DNA of 64,000 nucleotides from Kineobactrum sediminis. GTDB lineage: Bacteria; Pseudomonadota; Gammaproteobacteria; Pseudomonadales; Halieaceae. The first letter of the stretch is position 1. Every line of letters begins with the position of its first letter. The translations under genes and the position numbers were made by a program. Under the pieces are notes generated by a model that saw only the letters and a list, made by a program, of their open reading frames with translations, searched no databases and was not told where the DNA came from. Positions 35,155 through 45,600 of the stretch are shown piece by piece. The stretch lies in NCBI RefSeq assembly GCF_002868715.1, contig NZ_PKLZ01000009.1, positions 1 to 64,000 of the forward strand, given 5' to 3'.

Positions 35155-35721
35155 GTGAGTATCAAGGCAGACAAATGGATTCGCCGGATGGCGATTGCGA
35201 ACAACATGATCGAACCCTTCGAGCCCGGTCAAGTGCGTAGCCGGGGCGAGCAACGGCTCATTTCCTACGGCACCTCAAGTTATGGTTACGATGTGCGCTG
35301 CTCCGATCACTTCAAGGTATTCACCAATATCAACTCCGCGACAGTGGACCCCAAGGCCTTTGACGAGAGCAGCTTTGTGGATGTCCGGGGTGACGTTTGT
35401 GTTATCCCCCCAAACTCCTTTGCCCTGGCCAGTACGGTTGAGTATTTCCGCATTCCGCGCAATGTGTTGACGATCTGCCTGGGTAAGTCGACCTACGCCC
35501 GGTGCGGGATTATTGTCAATGTGACTCCCCTTGAGCCGGAGTGGGAGGGGCACGTCACCCTTGAGTTTTCCAATACCACGACCTTGCCGGCGAAGATTTA
35601 TGCCAATGAGGGGGTGGCGCAAATGCTGTTCTTTGAATCGGATGAAGTCTGTGAGGTGAGCTATCTCGACCGTGCAGGCAAATACCAGGGGCAACGCGGC
35701 GTTACCCTGCCCCTGGCCTGA
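35155..35721 (+). CDS. dcd: dCTP deaminase
   Basis: A 188-residue enzyme of the dUTPase-related fold. Conserved segments include [21 protein letters not shown], the catalytic region [21 protein letters not shown] with the Glu, and the C-terminal [13 protein letters not shown] that closes on the nucleotide. It deaminates dCTP to dUTP for thymidylate synthesis. It starts with GTG, 17 bp after mrp. Its stop is adjacent to that of the convergent DUF3108 gene. Confidence 0.95.
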   Translation: MSIKADKWIRRMAIANNMIEPFEPGQVRSRGEQRLISYGTSSYGYDVRCSDHFKVFTNINSATVDPKAFDESSFVDVRGDVCVIPPNSFALASTVEYFRIPRNVLTICLGKSTYARCGIIVNVTPLEPEWEGHVTLEFSNTTTLPAKIYANEGVAQMLFFESDEVCEVSYLDRAGKYQGQRGVTLPLA

Positions 35722-36495
35722 TCAGCTTTCGCTGGTGCTGGTATGCTCAAGCGGGACGCCAGCAATATTACCGCTGGTGAGGGTGATTTCCACCGGCTTG
35801 TCGTCCTCGACGTGCAGCGTTTTAACCATCAGGTAATCCCAGCCCGGCGCGAGCCAGATGTGCGAGGCGCGATCGGGGTCATCGTGCAGGCGTTCAAAGT
35901 GCAGGGTATTGACCAGGCCCAGTTGGGTCTCGATAAGCTCATCCCCGACAAATACCAGTTGGTAGTCCTTGACCCGGCTGCCATCGGCAATACGGATGTC
36001 GAGGTCCTGCCTGGGTTCGTCGGCGGTCAGCAGGGTCAGTCGCAACTGTTCCTGCTGGCTCATGCGGTCGAGAGTGCCTTCGGTGTAAGGCAGCTCATAC
36101 CACTCGTCCTTGTACAGGCTACGTATGGTGTCCGAGCCGGGAACGAAGTGCACTTCCCTGCGCCGATTGATCAGCCCCGTTCCCTGGTAGACATAAGATC
36201 CCGGTTGTATCTGGCCGTCATTGATGGTGAATACGCTGACTTCATGAAAGCCCACGACCAGTAACTTGCCGCCGTTAGTCAGAGTGTAGTGACCCTCGCC
36301 ATCGGTTTCCAGTTCGCGCTCAAGGGTAAGGCTCATGCCCCGGGCGGTTGTGCGATATTCTGCGTAGTAAGGCTTCAGGGCAGTGGCTGCGCCGGAATCA
36401 GTGGCCTGGGCGCCCATTGCGATGATCAGCAGTAATATCCCGGACAGCGTTCTCCGGCCTGTACGCAATGCCAGTGGCAGGAATCTTCTGGCCAT
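35722..36495 (-). CDS. DUF3108 family periplasmic protein
   Basis: About 257 residues. An N-terminal signal peptide (hydrophobic LSGILLLIIAMGAQA) is followed by a beta-rich DUF3108 domain (KPYYAEYRTTARGMSL, LELETDGEGHYTLT-like strands, VVFVGDELIETQLGLVNTLHFERLHDD). The function of the family is unknown; it is often next to purN in gammaproteobacteria, as here. ATG 36495 has AAGGAG 9 nt upstream. The coding region begins inside purN, overlapping its 3' end by 98 bp in another frame, an unusually long overlap. Confidence 0.8.
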   Translation of the reverse strand: MARRFLPLALRTGRRTLSGILLLIIAMGAQATDSGAATALKPYYAEYRTTARGMSLTLERELETDGEGHYTLTNGGKLLVVGFHEVSVFTINDGQIQPGSYVYQGTGLINRRREVHFVPGSDTIRSLYKDEWYELPYTEGTLDRMSQQEQLRLTLLTADEPRQDLDIRIADGSRVKDYQLVFVGDELIETQLGLVNTLHFERLHDDPDRASHIWLAPGWDYLMVKTLHVEDDKPVEITLTSGNIAGVPLEHTSTSES

Positions 36496-37111
36496 CAAGA
36501 TATGCTCCTTGTTCGGTTAACGAGAGCCGTCCTTGCAGGAACCACAGCGCCGCCAACGGGTAAATGACATGCTCAAGTGCCACAACCCGGGTGGCGAGGG
36601 TTTCAGCGGTATCCCGGGGTACTATTGGCACCCGGGCCTGCAGTATCGGAGGACCGCCATCCAGCGCCGGGGTGACAAAGTGCACTGTTGCACCGGCTTC
36701 CCTGTCGCCGGCTTCAAGTGCCCGCTTGTGAGTGTGCAGACCCGGATACTTCGGCAACAATGACGGATGAATGTTCAATAATCTACCCGTAAAAGGTGTG
36801 ATAAATACCGGAGTCAGGATGCGCATGAAGCCGGCCAGGATCACCAGGTCCGGGGCGTATCGCTGCACGCAGGCCACCAGCGCCGTATCGAACGCCTCCC
36901 GGTCGGAGTAGTCCCCGTGCTCGATACACGCGGTATCAATGCCCGCAGCACGGGCAATATCGAGGCCGCTGGCGTCTGCGCGATTACTTGCTACCAGGCA
37001 AATGTCGGCGTCAAGTTCTCCCCGTTGGCAGGCGGCGATAAAAGCCTGCATGTTGGAGCCCCTGCCTGATATCAGGATGGCGATTCGGGATCGGGCAGAG
37101 CTTGTCTGCAT
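36398..37111 (-). CDS. purN: Phosphoribosylglycinamide formyltransferase 1
   Basis: About 237 residues. ILISGRGSNMQAFIAAC is followed by the catalytic loop: NIHPSLLPKYPGLHTHKRAL carries the catalytic Asn and His, and VHFVTPALDGGPPI the Asp. It transfers formyl from 10-formyl-THF to GAR, the third step of purine synthesis. It is longer than E. coli PurN (212): the last ~25 residues extend past the conserved end and overlap the DUF3108 gene. ATG 37111 shares one base with the purM stop (TAATG). Confidence 0.95.
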   Translation of the reverse strand: MQTSSARSRIAILISGRGSNMQAFIAACQRGELDADICLVASNRADASGLDIARAAGIDTACIEHGDYSDREAFDTALVACVQRYAPDLVILAGFMRILTPVFITPFTGRLLNIHPSLLPKYPGLHTHKRALEAGDREAGATVHFVTPALDGGPPILQARVPIVPRDTAETLATRVVALEHVIYPLAALWFLQGRLSLTEQGAYLDGQKIPATGIAYRPENAVRDITADHRNGRPGH

Positions 37112-38148
37112 TAATCGAGATCCACCCCGCGCTCGCCGCTGCTCACCGTACCCAGCTGCCAGGCTTCGAGGCCGCTGGCTGCGAGTGCCGCCAGCGCCGG
37201 CTGCACTGCTTCCCGGGCGACACAAAGAACCATCCCCACGCCGCAATTGAAGGTCCGGTACATTTCGGTGGTGGTGACGTTGCCCTGTTCCTGCAACCAG
37301 TCAAATATGGCGGGCCACCGCCAGCTTGCGGTATTCACTGTGGCGCGACATCCCTCGGGGAGCACCCGTGGCAGGTTTTCCGGTAGTCCCCCCCCGGTAA
37401 CATGGCACAGCGCCTTGATTTCCACGTGCCTGAACAGGTCGAGCAGTGGTTTCACGTAAATTGTGGTGGGTGTCAGCAGGGTTTGCCCCAGGGTAGAGTC
37501 GCCAAAGCCCTGCTGGAGGTCGGCGTTGCTGACCTCCAGTATCTTGCGGATCAGGGAATAGCCATTGGAGTGCGGCCCGCTGCTGGCAATGCCCAGCAGG
37601 CAGTCTCCCGCTGCGACTTTGCTACCGTCGATAATGGCGGATTTCTCGACTACGCCAACGCAGAATCCGGCAAGGTCATAATCCTCACCCTCATACATGC
37701 CGGGCATTTCCGCGGTTTCTCCGCCAACGAGAGCGCAGCCGGCAAGTTCGCAGCCCGCTCCGATGCCGGTAATAACGGACGCTGCGGTATCGATATCCAG
37801 CGCGCCGGTGGCGTAATAGTCAAGAAAGAACAGGGGCTCAGCGCCTGCGACCACCAGGTCATTGACGCACATTGCCACAAGGTCAATGCCAATGGTGTCG
37901 TGAATGCCCATGGTCATCGCCAGGCGCAGTTTCGTGCCCACGCCATCCGTACCCGACACCAATACCGGTTGGGAGTAGCCTGCCGGTATTTCGCACAGGG
38001 CGCCAAACCCACCCAGTCCGCCGAGTACTTCGGGCCGAAAGGTGCGGTGCGAAACGCCTTTGATACGCTCAACCAGGGCGTTGCCGGCATCAATGTTAAC
38101 GCCGGCATCCTGGTAGCTCAGTGAAGTGCCTCTGTCGTCTGTAGTCAT
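37111..38148 (-). CDS. purM: Phosphoribosylformylglycinamidine cyclo-ligase (AIR synthetase)
   Basis: A 345-residue ATP-dependent enzyme of the PurM/SelD fold. [69 protein letters not shown] and [16 protein letters not shown] are all family landmarks. It closes the imidazole ring, making AIR from FGAM. It forms an operon with purN and the DUF3108 gene. It is divergent from the DUF2066 gene across a 167-bp gap that should hold both promoters. Confidence 0.96.
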   Translation of the reverse strand: MTTDDRGTSLSYQDAGVNIDAGNALVERIKGVSHRTFRPEVLGGLGGFGALCEIPAGYSQPVLVSGTDGVGTKLRLAMTMGIHDTIGIDLVAMCVNDLVVAGAEPLFFLDYYATGALDIDTAASVITGIGAGCELAGCALVGGETAEMPGMYEGEDYDLAGFCVGVVEKSAIIDGSKVAAGDCLLGIASSGPHSNGYSLIRKILEVSNADLQQGFGDSTLGQTLLTPTTIYVKPLLDLFRHVEIKALCHVTGGGLPENLPRVLPEGCRATVNTASWRWPAIFDWLQEQGNVTTTEMYRTFNCGVGMVLCVAREAVQPALAALAASGLEAWQLGTVSSGERGVDLD

Positions 38149-38315
38149 GGGAATCCGGGTCCGGTTTCAGGCTTGGTGAACTGCATCTGCAGGGGGCGCA
38201 TAGTCTAGCTGGAAATGCCGCGTAGTTCACCTTACCGGAAATTTTCACGCAATCCTGTCCGCAGCCTGTGTGGCTGTTACAATAGCGGCCCTATTTCCTG
38301 CTGCGGAGTGCGGCC

Positions 38316-39368
38316 TTGATCAGTCTCCTGTTGCGCCTGACCTGCCTGGTCGTCCTGCTGGCGCCCCCCGTTGTCGCCACCGAACTGGTGCGCGATCTTT
38401 ATATTGCCGAAGTTCCGGTGACTGACCGCGGTGCCGCGGAACTGGACAAAGCCGCCGCCGAGGGGCTGGCGCAAGTGCTGGTCAAGGTGTCCGGTACCGA
38501 AGGGGTGCTGGCTTTGCCGGCGGTAGAGAATGCTTTGCCGGTAGCGCGTGAGCAGATGTTGCAGTATTCCTATACGCGGGCCACAAATGCCGATACTGGC
38601 GAGCAGGCACTGGCGGCACGCGTTGAATTTGAGCCTTCCCTGGTGCGTCAGTTGCTGGCTACCGCGGGTGCGCCAATGTGGACCGCCACCCGTCCCGTGG
38701 TATTGGTGTGGGTGGTGAAGGACGGTGTGAACGGACGCCATTTCGTTAATTCCGATACGGATCCCGAACTGGTGGCGGAACTGGCCCGGGCCTTTCACCG
38801 CAGAGGTGTGCCAGTGCGGCTGCCGCTGTTTGACCTGGAAGATACTGCGTCGATTGACCCCGATCAGGCCTGGAGTCTTGCGGCCGGCCCGTTGCGGGCC
38901 GCTTCCAGCCGCTATGGTGCAACCGAGATACTGGCGGGAAGAGTGGCGATGTTATCTTCGGGCGATCTCGTCGGCGACTGGTTGCAGTTATCGGGCAACA
39001 ATCGTACCGAGCGGGGTGTGACCAGGGCGAGTCGCAGGGAATTCGCACAGCAGGGCGCCGCGCTGGTTGCCGAGAGTATGGCTTCGCGTTACGCATTGCC
39101 GGTACAACCTGGTGCCAACCTGACGATGACGGTTAGTGGCGTTAACAGTTATGCCGACTACGCAAGTATTGTCGCCTGGCTGGAGAGCCTGGAGCCTATT
39201 GAACAGGCTAGTGTCACCAGTATTCGTGCCGACGTCGTGAGTCTGCAATTGACGGCGAGCGCCATTGCCAGGCAGCTGGCCCCCGTCATTGAGCTGAATT
39301 CACGTCTGGCGCCAGTCAAAGCCGAGCGTGACGCGAGCGAGCCCTTGAGTTACCGATGGCAGAATTGA
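38316..39368 (+). CDS. DUF2066 domain protein, exported
   Basis: A 350-residue protein with a signal peptide (LLLRLTCLVVLLAPPVVA). Conserved segments are LYIAEVPVTDRGAAELDKAAAEGLAQVLVKVSGTEG and, later, RPVVLVWVVKDG and LPLFDLED. These mark the DUF2066 family that lies between purM and hda in many gammaproteobacteria. The function is unknown. It probably starts at a TTG (38316) with CGGAG 8 nt upstream, as no ATG fits the signal peptide. It overlaps hda by 13 bp. Confidence 0.82.
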   Translation: MISLLLRLTCLVVLLAPPVVATELVRDLYIAEVPVTDRGAAELDKAAAEGLAQVLVKVSGTEGVLALPAVENALPVAREQMLQYSYTRATNADTGEQALAARVEFEPSLVRQLLATAGAPMWTATRPVVLVWVVKDGVNGRHFVNSDTDPELVAELARAFHRRGVPVRLPLFDLEDTASIDPDQAWSLAAGPLRAASSRYGATEILAGRVAMLSSGDLVGDWLQLSGNNRTERGVTRASRREFAQQGAALVAESMASRYALPVQPGANLTMTVSGVNSYADYASIVAWLESLEPIEQASVTSIRADVVSLQLTASAIARQLAPVIELNSRLAPVKAERDASEPLSYRWQN

Positions 39369-40072
39369 TGGTTGCAGACGGGCGCGCACAACAGCTGGCA
39401 CTGAATATGCGGTTGCGAGACGATGCGAGCCTCGAAAGCTTTCTCGCTACGGCCGCCCAGGAAACGATGCTGGCCGCTCTGAGGCAGCAGCCCGCGCAGG
39501 GAGGCGAAGCGGCTATTTTTCTCCATGGCGCTATCGATACCGGGAAATCCCACCTGTTACAGGCAGCTTGCCAGCTCGCAGGCCCCGGAGGCTGCTATCT
39601 GCCATTGCGGGATCTGGTCCTGTTTCCGCCGGATGAAGTCCTGGAAGGGCTGGAAAATCGTCGGCTGGTCTGTCTTGATGACATTGATGCGGTTCTCGGT
39701 CGCGACGACTGGGAGCAGGCGCTATTTCATTTTTACAACCGCGCCAGGGCCCGCGACTGCCGGTTGCTAATCAGTGGCAACGCTGCGCCGCGCGCCCTGG
39801 CGGTAGGTTTGCCCGATCTGCGTTCGCGCTTGAGCTGGGGTGTGGTGTTCCAGCTGGCCGTGCCGGGCGACGAATACAAACAGGCTATACTGCAGTTTCT
39901 GGCCCTTCGCCGCGGCTTGCAAATGCCGGACGAAGTGAGTCGCTTGCTGGTCACCAGGGCGCCGCGAAGATTGCGTGACCTGGTTGATTTGCTGGAAAAG
40001 CTCGATAGCAGCTCCCTTGCCGAGCAACGTCCGTTGACGGTACCTTTCGTCAAACAGGTACTTGGTCTATGA
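39356..40072 (+). CDS. hda: DnaA regulatory inactivator Hda
   Basis: A 238-residue AAA+ protein related to DnaA domain III. The start region QLALNMRLRDDASLESFL may include a clamp-binding motif (Q-x-L near the N-terminus). Other landmarks are the Walker A GAIDTGKSHLLQA, Walker B LVCLDDIDAV, sensor 1 LLISGNAAP and a terminal arginine-finger/sensor 2 region, APRRLRDLVDLLEKLD. With the DNA-loaded beta clamp it stimulates ATP hydrolysis by DnaA, limiting reinitiation. The Walker A has Asp-Thr where most have Gly-Ser. It overlaps the DUF2066 gene. Confidence 0.9.
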   Translation: MAELMVADGRAQQLALNMRLRDDASLESFLATAAQETMLAALRQQPAQGGEAAIFLHGAIDTGKSHLLQAACQLAGPGGCYLPLRDLVLFPPDEVLEGLENRRLVCLDDIDAVLGRDDWEQALFHFYNRARARDCRLLISGNAAPRALAVGLPDLRSRLSWGVVFQLAVPGDEYKQAILQFLALRRGLQMPDEVSRLLVTRAPRRLRDLVDLLEKLDSSSLAEQRPLTVPFVKQVLGL

Positions 40073-40178
40073 TTCTGGAGCGGTCGTATTGGCTTATGCT
40101 GAAAAAGACCGTAATTATTAACGATCACAGAAGTGGATTCGGCTGTGGGGATTGGTATCCTGCCCCGCTGATATGAGA

Positions 40179-40195
40179 GCAAGGGTTCACCTTGC
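40179..40195 (+). other. Hairpin in the ompA-family leader
   Basis: GCAAGG (40179-40184) pairs with CCTTGC (40190-40195) around a 5-nt loop, 31 nt before the ATG at 40227 and just ahead of a strong AAGGAG RBS. It lies in the 154-bp gap after hda, which also holds the promoter. A stabilising 5' leader hairpin is likely for an abundant outer membrane protein. Confidence 0.35.
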
Positions 40196-40226
40196 ACCTG
40201 CATATTAAAAAAAGGAGATCCAATCA

Positions 40227-41261
40227 ATGAAAAAGCAGATTTTTGCTGGTCTTTCTGCGGTCGTTACCGCAATGACTGTGCTGACAGCGCCCGCATCGGC
40301 TGAACTGCCGATAACAGTCAACGCCGGCGTCGGTTACTGGGAATTCGATGGTGATCGTCGTCTCGATGGCACCTCAACCCCCTGGGTGGGTCTCGAATAC
40401 GCATTTACAGATAACTGGGCCGCAGAGATTCTGTATGCAGAAGATGACTCGGATTTTCTTGACGGCACCAACGCCGATGTCAGGACCTGGCAGCTGGGCG
40501 GTTTGTATTACACCGGTAGCTACGTTGGTGAAGGCAATCGCGCACGTCCGTACCTCGCCTTTGGCCTGGGCGAAATTGATATAGACGCCGGCAGCTTTGA
40601 CACGGTTGAAACCACTGCCAACGCCGGTGCCGGTGTGCGCTGGATGTTCACCCCCCGTTTCGGCGCCCGTGTTGAAGCGCGCATGCTGCACAGCCTTGAC
40701 GAAAACGAAAACGATTGGCTTTTCAGTGCTGGCCTGAATTACTACTTTGGTGCCGTATCCGCGCCTGAGCGTGTTGTGGCAGCTGCAGCGCCTGCGGCCC
40801 CGGTGGACTCCGATGGCGATGGTGTGATGGACGACAGGGACCAGTGTCCCGGTACGGCTCCCGGCACCCGCGTTGACTCCACTGGTTGTCCGCTGCCGGT
40901 TGAACGTGTTGCCTCAATCAAGATGAAGGTTAACTTCCCTTTTGATTCGGCAGTGGTTCAGGAGCAGTACTTCGACGACATCAGTGAACTGGCGGCGTTC
41001 CTCAAGCGGTTCGACGATATCGACGTAAATGTTGAAGGCCACACTGACAGTGTAGGTCCCGCTGACTACAACAAGACCCTGTCCCAGCGTCGCGCCGAAG
41101 CAGTAGTGGATGTGCTGGTGGGTGTGCACGGTATCTCTGCCAACCGCCTGTCCGCTATCGGCTATGGCGAGGAGCGTCCGGTTGCCAGCAACGACACTGA
41201 ACGTGGTCGCGCTGAAAACCGTCGCGTAATGGCTACCCTGGAAGTTGAATACGAGGAATAA
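40227..41261 (+). CDS. OmpA/OprF-family outer membrane protein
   Basis: A 344-residue protein. Signal peptide 1-24; an eight-stranded barrel (about 25-175) follows. Next come an Ala/Pro linker and a thrombospondin type 3-like calcium repeat, DSDGDGVMDDRDQCPG. The C-terminal peptidoglycan-binding OmpA domain has NFPFDSAVV and VEGHTDSVGPADYNKTLSQRRAEAV...NRRV. It links outer membrane and cell wall. AAGGAG lies 8-9 nt upstream, and codon usage looks like that of a highly expressed gene. A short hairpin follows the stop. Confidence 0.92.
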   Translation: MKKQIFAGLSAVVTAMTVLTAPASAELPITVNAGVGYWEFDGDRRLDGTSTPWVGLEYAFTDNWAAEILYAEDDSDFLDGTNADVRTWQLGGLYYTGSYVGEGNRARPYLAFGLGEIDIDAGSFDTVETTANAGAGVRWMFTPRFGARVEARMLHSLDENENDWLFSAGLNYYFGAVSAPERVVAAAAPAAPVDSDGDGVMDDRDQCPGTAPGTRVDSTGCPLPVERVASIKMKVNFPFDSAVVQEQYFDDISELAAFLKRFDDIDVNVEGHTDSVGPADYNKTLSQRRAEAVVDVLVGVHGISANRLSAIGYGEERPVASNDTERGRAENRRVMATLEVEYEE

Positions 41262-41282
41262 CTGCCTCCAGCGGGCGGTTTT
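41261..41282 (+). terminator. Weak terminator after the OmpA-family gene
   Basis: ACTGCC (41261-41266) pairs with GGCGGT (41274-41279, one G-U) around a 7-nt loop and is followed by four T. It starts on the last base of the stop codon. Confidence 0.5.
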
Positions 41283-42052
41283 CAGTTCAACTGGAAGTCG
41301 TCCGCATCCAGCTGGCAGGGGAACCTCGCTCTGTAGCTCACAAGATCGGCACCGCTCAGCATCACGCTGACGGTGCCGTTTTTGTTTCCCATATCCGCCA
41401 GTATCTCGCCGTCAGCGGCAATAACCATACTGTCACCTGCGTATCCGACCTTCTTCGGGTTGTCCCCGATGCAGTTAACGCCGGCTACATAGGCCTGGTT
41501 CTCTATCGCTCTTGCGGGTAGCAGAGCGCGCCACTGCAAGCGCCTTGCCATGGGCCAGTTGGCGACAAACAGCAACAGGTCATAATCATCCCGGTTGCGG
41601 CTGAATACCGGAAACCGAAGGTCGTAGCAGACCTGCAGATTGATCCGCCAGCCGCGCCAGTTGACAATGACTCGCCGGTTTCCCGGGCTATAGAGCCGGT
41701 GCTCTCCCGCCATCCGGAACAAATGACGTTTATCGTAGTAATGCAAAGCTTCCGGCGTGGCAAACAGCATTCGATTATAGACCAGGTTGTTGTCGCGTAC
41801 GGCTATACTGCCGGTGATCGCGCAGTTACAGCGTTGCGCCCAATTGCTCAGCCACAGTTCGGTGTCGCCTCCGGGCGGCTCTGCATGGGCCACCGTACTG
41901 ATTGAAAAGCCGGTAGTAAACATCTCGGGCAGTACGATAAGGTCAGTGGTTCCGGCGAGTTCTTCAAAGCATGTTTCCAGATGGCGCCTGTTATCCGCCG
42001 GCGATTCCCAGGCCAGTTCGCATTGCACCAGGCTGATAGTGAGATTCTGCAT
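41282..42052 (-). CDS. Carbon-nitrogen hydrolase, omega-amidase (YafV/Nit2) type
   Basis: About 256 residues of the nitrilase fold. The catalytic triad is visible: Glu in LIVLPEMFTTGFS, Lys in YDKRHLFRMAGEH and Cys in LQVCYDLRFPVFSRN. The segment after the Cys and LPARAIENQAYVAGVNCIGDNPKKVGYAGDS match YafV/omega-amidases, which hydrolyse 2-oxoglutaramate or 2-oxosuccinamate and so finish transamination of Gln/Asn or methionine salvage. The ATG at 42052 has GGAG 5 nt upstream. It is 40 bp downstream of the Lrp-type regulator gene on the same strand. Confidence 0.88.
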   Translation of the reverse strand: MQNLTISLVQCELAWESPADNRRHLETCFEELAGTTDLIVLPEMFTTGFSISTVAHAEPPGGDTELWLSNWAQRCNCAITGSIAVRDNNLVYNRMLFATPEALHYYDKRHLFRMAGEHRLYSPGNRRVIVNWRGWRINLQVCYDLRFPVFSRNRDDYDLLLFVANWPMARRLQWRALLPARAIENQAYVAGVNCIGDNPKKVGYAGDSMVIAADGEILADMGNKNGTVSVMLSGADLVSYRARFPCQLDADDFQLN

Positions 42053-42092
42053 AAGCACTCCGTGGCTGATCCCAGCCCTGTAGTGGCGGGTT

Positions 42093-42563
42093 CTATAACA
42101 GCTGCGTATCCAGCGGTAGTTCCGTGCTGTTCTTGATTTCGGTAACGGCCATGTGCGAGTGGAGTTCGCGGATCGCCGGGCTCGCGGTCAGGGTGTTGCG
42201 CACAAAATCCTCATAGTGGCGAATATCCCGGGTAACGATTTTGAGCATATAGTCCCAGATTCCCGTCATGGTATAGCACTCCATTACCTCCGGGTGGCGC
42301 ACGATGTCCTGTTCGAACGTTAGCAGGTTCTGGCGGCCGGTGGAGGTCAGGTTGATGGTGGCAAAGACCACCACATCCATACCCAGGGCGGCCCTGTCCA
42401 GCAGGGCCACCCGCTGGCGAATCAGTCCGTCTTCCTCCAGTCGATTGATGCGACGCCAGCAAGGTGACTGCGACAGGTTAATTTTTTCGGCGATACTGGC
42501 GGTGCTGGTAGTGGCATCCCGCTGCAGCATTTTCAGAATCTGGACATCCTGTTTGGTTAACAT
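42093..42563 (-). CDS. Lrp/AsnC family transcriptional regulator
   Basis: A 156-residue regulator. Helix-turn-helix at about 20-45 (TSTASIAEKINLSQSPCWRRINRLEEDGLI) and a RAM ligand-binding domain (VVFATINLTS, VMECYTMTGIWDYMLKIVTRDI). Such proteins respond to amino acids. It is divergent from the indolepyruvate oxidoreductase and leucine dehydrogenase genes, so it probably senses an amino acid and controls their use. A near-palindrome in the 134-bp intergenic region is a possible binding site. Confidence 0.92.
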   Translation of the reverse strand: MLTKQDVQILKMLQRDATTSTASIAEKINLSQSPCWRRINRLEEDGLIRQRVALLDRAALGMDVVVFATINLTSTGRQNLLTFEQDIVRHPEVMECYTMTGIWDYMLKIVTRDIRHYEDFVRNTLTASPAIRELHSHMAVTEIKNSTELPLDTQLL

Positions 42564-42597
42564 GTTGGTTATTTTTGCCTGCTTTGAGGGTTATGGT

Positions 42598-42610
42598 GGA
42601 TTAATTAACC
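42598..42610. promoter_or_regulatory. AT-rich dyad, candidate Lrp-type site
   Basis: GGATTAATTAACC is symmetric apart from one base pair. It lies in the shared promoter region between the Lrp-type gene and the indolepyruvate oxidoreductase gene, where AsnC/Lrp proteins usually bind. Confidence 0.35.
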
Positions 42611-42697
42611 TGATTACACCTTATTTGGCAGCTAAATTAAACAGTAATTGCTCTGTGTCTGCGTGACAATTCCCCGTCTGAAGAAGGGACAGAGTAC

Positions 42698-45600
42698 ATG
42701 ACCAAAGCGACCATTAAGGCCAGACACAAGGTATCCCTCGAGGATAAATACGCGCTTGATGTCGACCGCGCGTACATGACCGGCATTGAAGCGCTGGTGC
42801 GGCTGCCGATGCTGCAGCAGCAACGCGACCGGAACGCCGGCCTGAATACTGCCGCGTTTATTTCCGGTTATCGCGGTTCGCCGCTCGGCGGCGTTGACCA
42901 GGCCCTGTGGAAGGCCAAGCCCTGGCTGGACCAGCACAATGTGCACTTCCAGCCCGGTCTCAACGAGGACCTCGCGGCCACCGCCGTATGGGGAAGCCAG
43001 CAAACCAATCTATTTGCGGGCGCCCGTTACGATGGCGTGTTTGGCATGTGGTATGGCAAGGGCCCCGGCGTTGACCGCAGCATGGATGTAATCAAGCATG
43101 CCAACGCCTTCGGGACCTCCCGCCATGGTGGTGTCCTGGCGGTGGCCGGAGACGACCATGCCTGCAAGTCGTCCACACTGCCGCACCAGTCCGAGCACAT
43201 GTTCATCGGCGCCTCGGTACCGGTACTGAGCCCCTGTAATGTGCAGGAGGTGCTTGATCTGGGTGTGCTTGGCTGGGAATTGTCCCGCTATAGCGGTTGC
43301 TGGGTGGCGCTCAAGGCGATTACCGAGAACATGGATTCCGCCATTTCCGCAGATCTCAATCCTAACCGGATCACCATTGTGACTCCCGAGGAGTTTCAGC
43401 TCCCCGCGGACGGCCTGCATGCTCGCTGGCCGGACAAGCCGCTGGAGCAGGAGCTGCGGCTCAACAAGTACAAGATCTATGCTGCCCGTGAATTTGCCAG
43501 GGTCAACGGCATCAACCGGATCGTAATAGACAGTCCCAATCCCCGTTTGGGCATTATCACTACCGGCAAGGCCTATCTTGACGTGATGCAGGCGCTGGAG
43601 GACATGGGGATTGATGAGGCAGTGGCCGCGGAGCTTGGCCTGCGTGTCTACAAAGTCGGTATGCCCTGGCCCCTGGAACCGCGTACGACGCACGAATTTG
43701 CCGAGGGCCTGGAAGAAATTCTGGTAGTGGAGGAAAAGCGTTCCATTATCGAGGATCAGCTCACCGGCCAGCTTTATAACTATCCGGTAGCAGCCCGTCC
43801 CAGGGTGATTGGCGAGTTTGACGAGGATGGCCGCGATCTGCTGCCAAACCTGGCTGAATTGACCCCCGCCATGGTGGCGCTGGCGATAGCCGGCCGTATC
43901 CGTCGATTCTGGAAGTCGGAAACGATGGAGCGTCGGATCCAATGGATCGAACAGAAGGAACTGTCCCTCGCACAGCCCAGTGAGACCATTGAGCGCGTGC
44001 CGCACTTCTGCTCCGGTTGTCCCCATAACACCTCGACTAAAGTGCCCGAGGGCAGTCACGCCTTCGGCGGAATCGGCTGTCACTATATGGCCACCTGGAT
44101 GCCCGATCGCAACACCGATACGTTTACCCAGATGGGTGGCGAGGGTGCGACCTGGATCGGCCAGGCGCCATTCACCGATACCCAACATGTATTCCAGAAC
44201 CTGGGTGATGGCACCTACTTTCACTCGGGTATTCTCGCGATCCGCGCGGCAGTGGCCGCCGGCGTCAACATTACCTACAAGATTCTCTATAACGACGCGG
44301 TGGCGATGACCGGTGGCCAGCCCATTGACGGGTCGCTGACCGTCAGCGACCTGGTACACCAGCTGCGGGGCGAGGGCGTGCGCCGGATTGCCGTGGTCAG
44401 CGACCATCCCGAGGCATGGCGCGGCCAGTTCCGCAGTATTCCCGGCTACAGCCTGCATCACCGCGACGAGCTGGATGCACTGCAGCGGGAGCTGCGGGAA
44501 TTCAAGGGCGCATCGGTCATTGTTTACGTGCAGACCTGTGCCGCGGAAAAGCGTCGCAGGCGCAAGCAGGGAACTGCGGAAGATCCGGCGAAGCGGCTGT
44601 TCATCAACGATGCGGTGTGCGAAGGCTGTGGTGACTGCAGTATCAAGTCCAATTGCCTCTCGGTGTTGCCGAAGGAGACGGAGCTGGGTCGCAAGCGGCA
44701 GATTGACCAGAGCTCCTGCAATAAAGACTACAGCTGTGCCAATGGCTTTTGCCCCAGCTTTGTGTCGATCATAGGCGGCAAGCTGCGCAAACCCGACGGC
44801 GCCGGCAGTGATGCTGAGGTTATCTTTGACCCGCTGCCGGAACCGGTTCTGCCCTCTCTGGACCAGCCATGGAATACCGTGGTTACCGGGGTGGGAGGTA
44901 CGGGCGTATTGACGATTACCGCCCTGATCGCGATGGCTGCCCATATTGAAGGTAAGGGCTGTGCAACCATGAACCAGACTGGCCTGGCGCAAAAATTCGG
45001 TGCCGTCGTGAGTCATGTGCGGGTGAGCTCCACCCAGGACGACATCAAGGCGGTGCGCATACCGGCGGGAGAAGCCGACTTGCTGCTGGGCTGCGATCTG
45101 GTGGTGACCTCAACCTATGAAGCCCTGGGCAAGGTCGCCCACGGGCGTACCCACGCGGTGGTCAACGAGGCGGAAGTGGCGACTTCCGCGTTCATCCTCG
45201 ACCCCGACGCACGGTTTCCTGCAACCGCGATGAAAAACAAGGTGGTTGCCGAGGTCGGCGAGCCGGCGACCTTTTTTATCGATTCCACTCGCATAGCCAC
45301 CCAACTGCTGGGCGACTCCATCGCTTCCAATCTGTTCCTGCTCGGTTACGCGTGGCAGCAGGGGCTGGTGCCCGTGTCCGCGACGGCACTGGAAGAGGCC
45401 ATTGAACTGAATGCTGTGGCGGTCGCGTTTAACAAGCAGGCGTTTCTGTGGGGGCGGCGCTGCGCCGATCAGCCCGCTCGCGTATTGAAAATGGTAGAAG
45501 AGCTGGCGCCTCCCGCACCTGAGCGCCTGCAAACCGTGGATGAGATCGTTGCCGACCGGGCAGCACGACTCACTGAGTACCAGGATAGTGCGCTTGCCGA

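Noticed and set aside
43010-45016. 668-codon open frame antisense to the indolepyruvate oxidoreductase gene
   Set aside because: Antisense shadow of a GC-rich gene; the opposite strand encodes a clearly conserved enzyme, and the translation has no recognisable domain.
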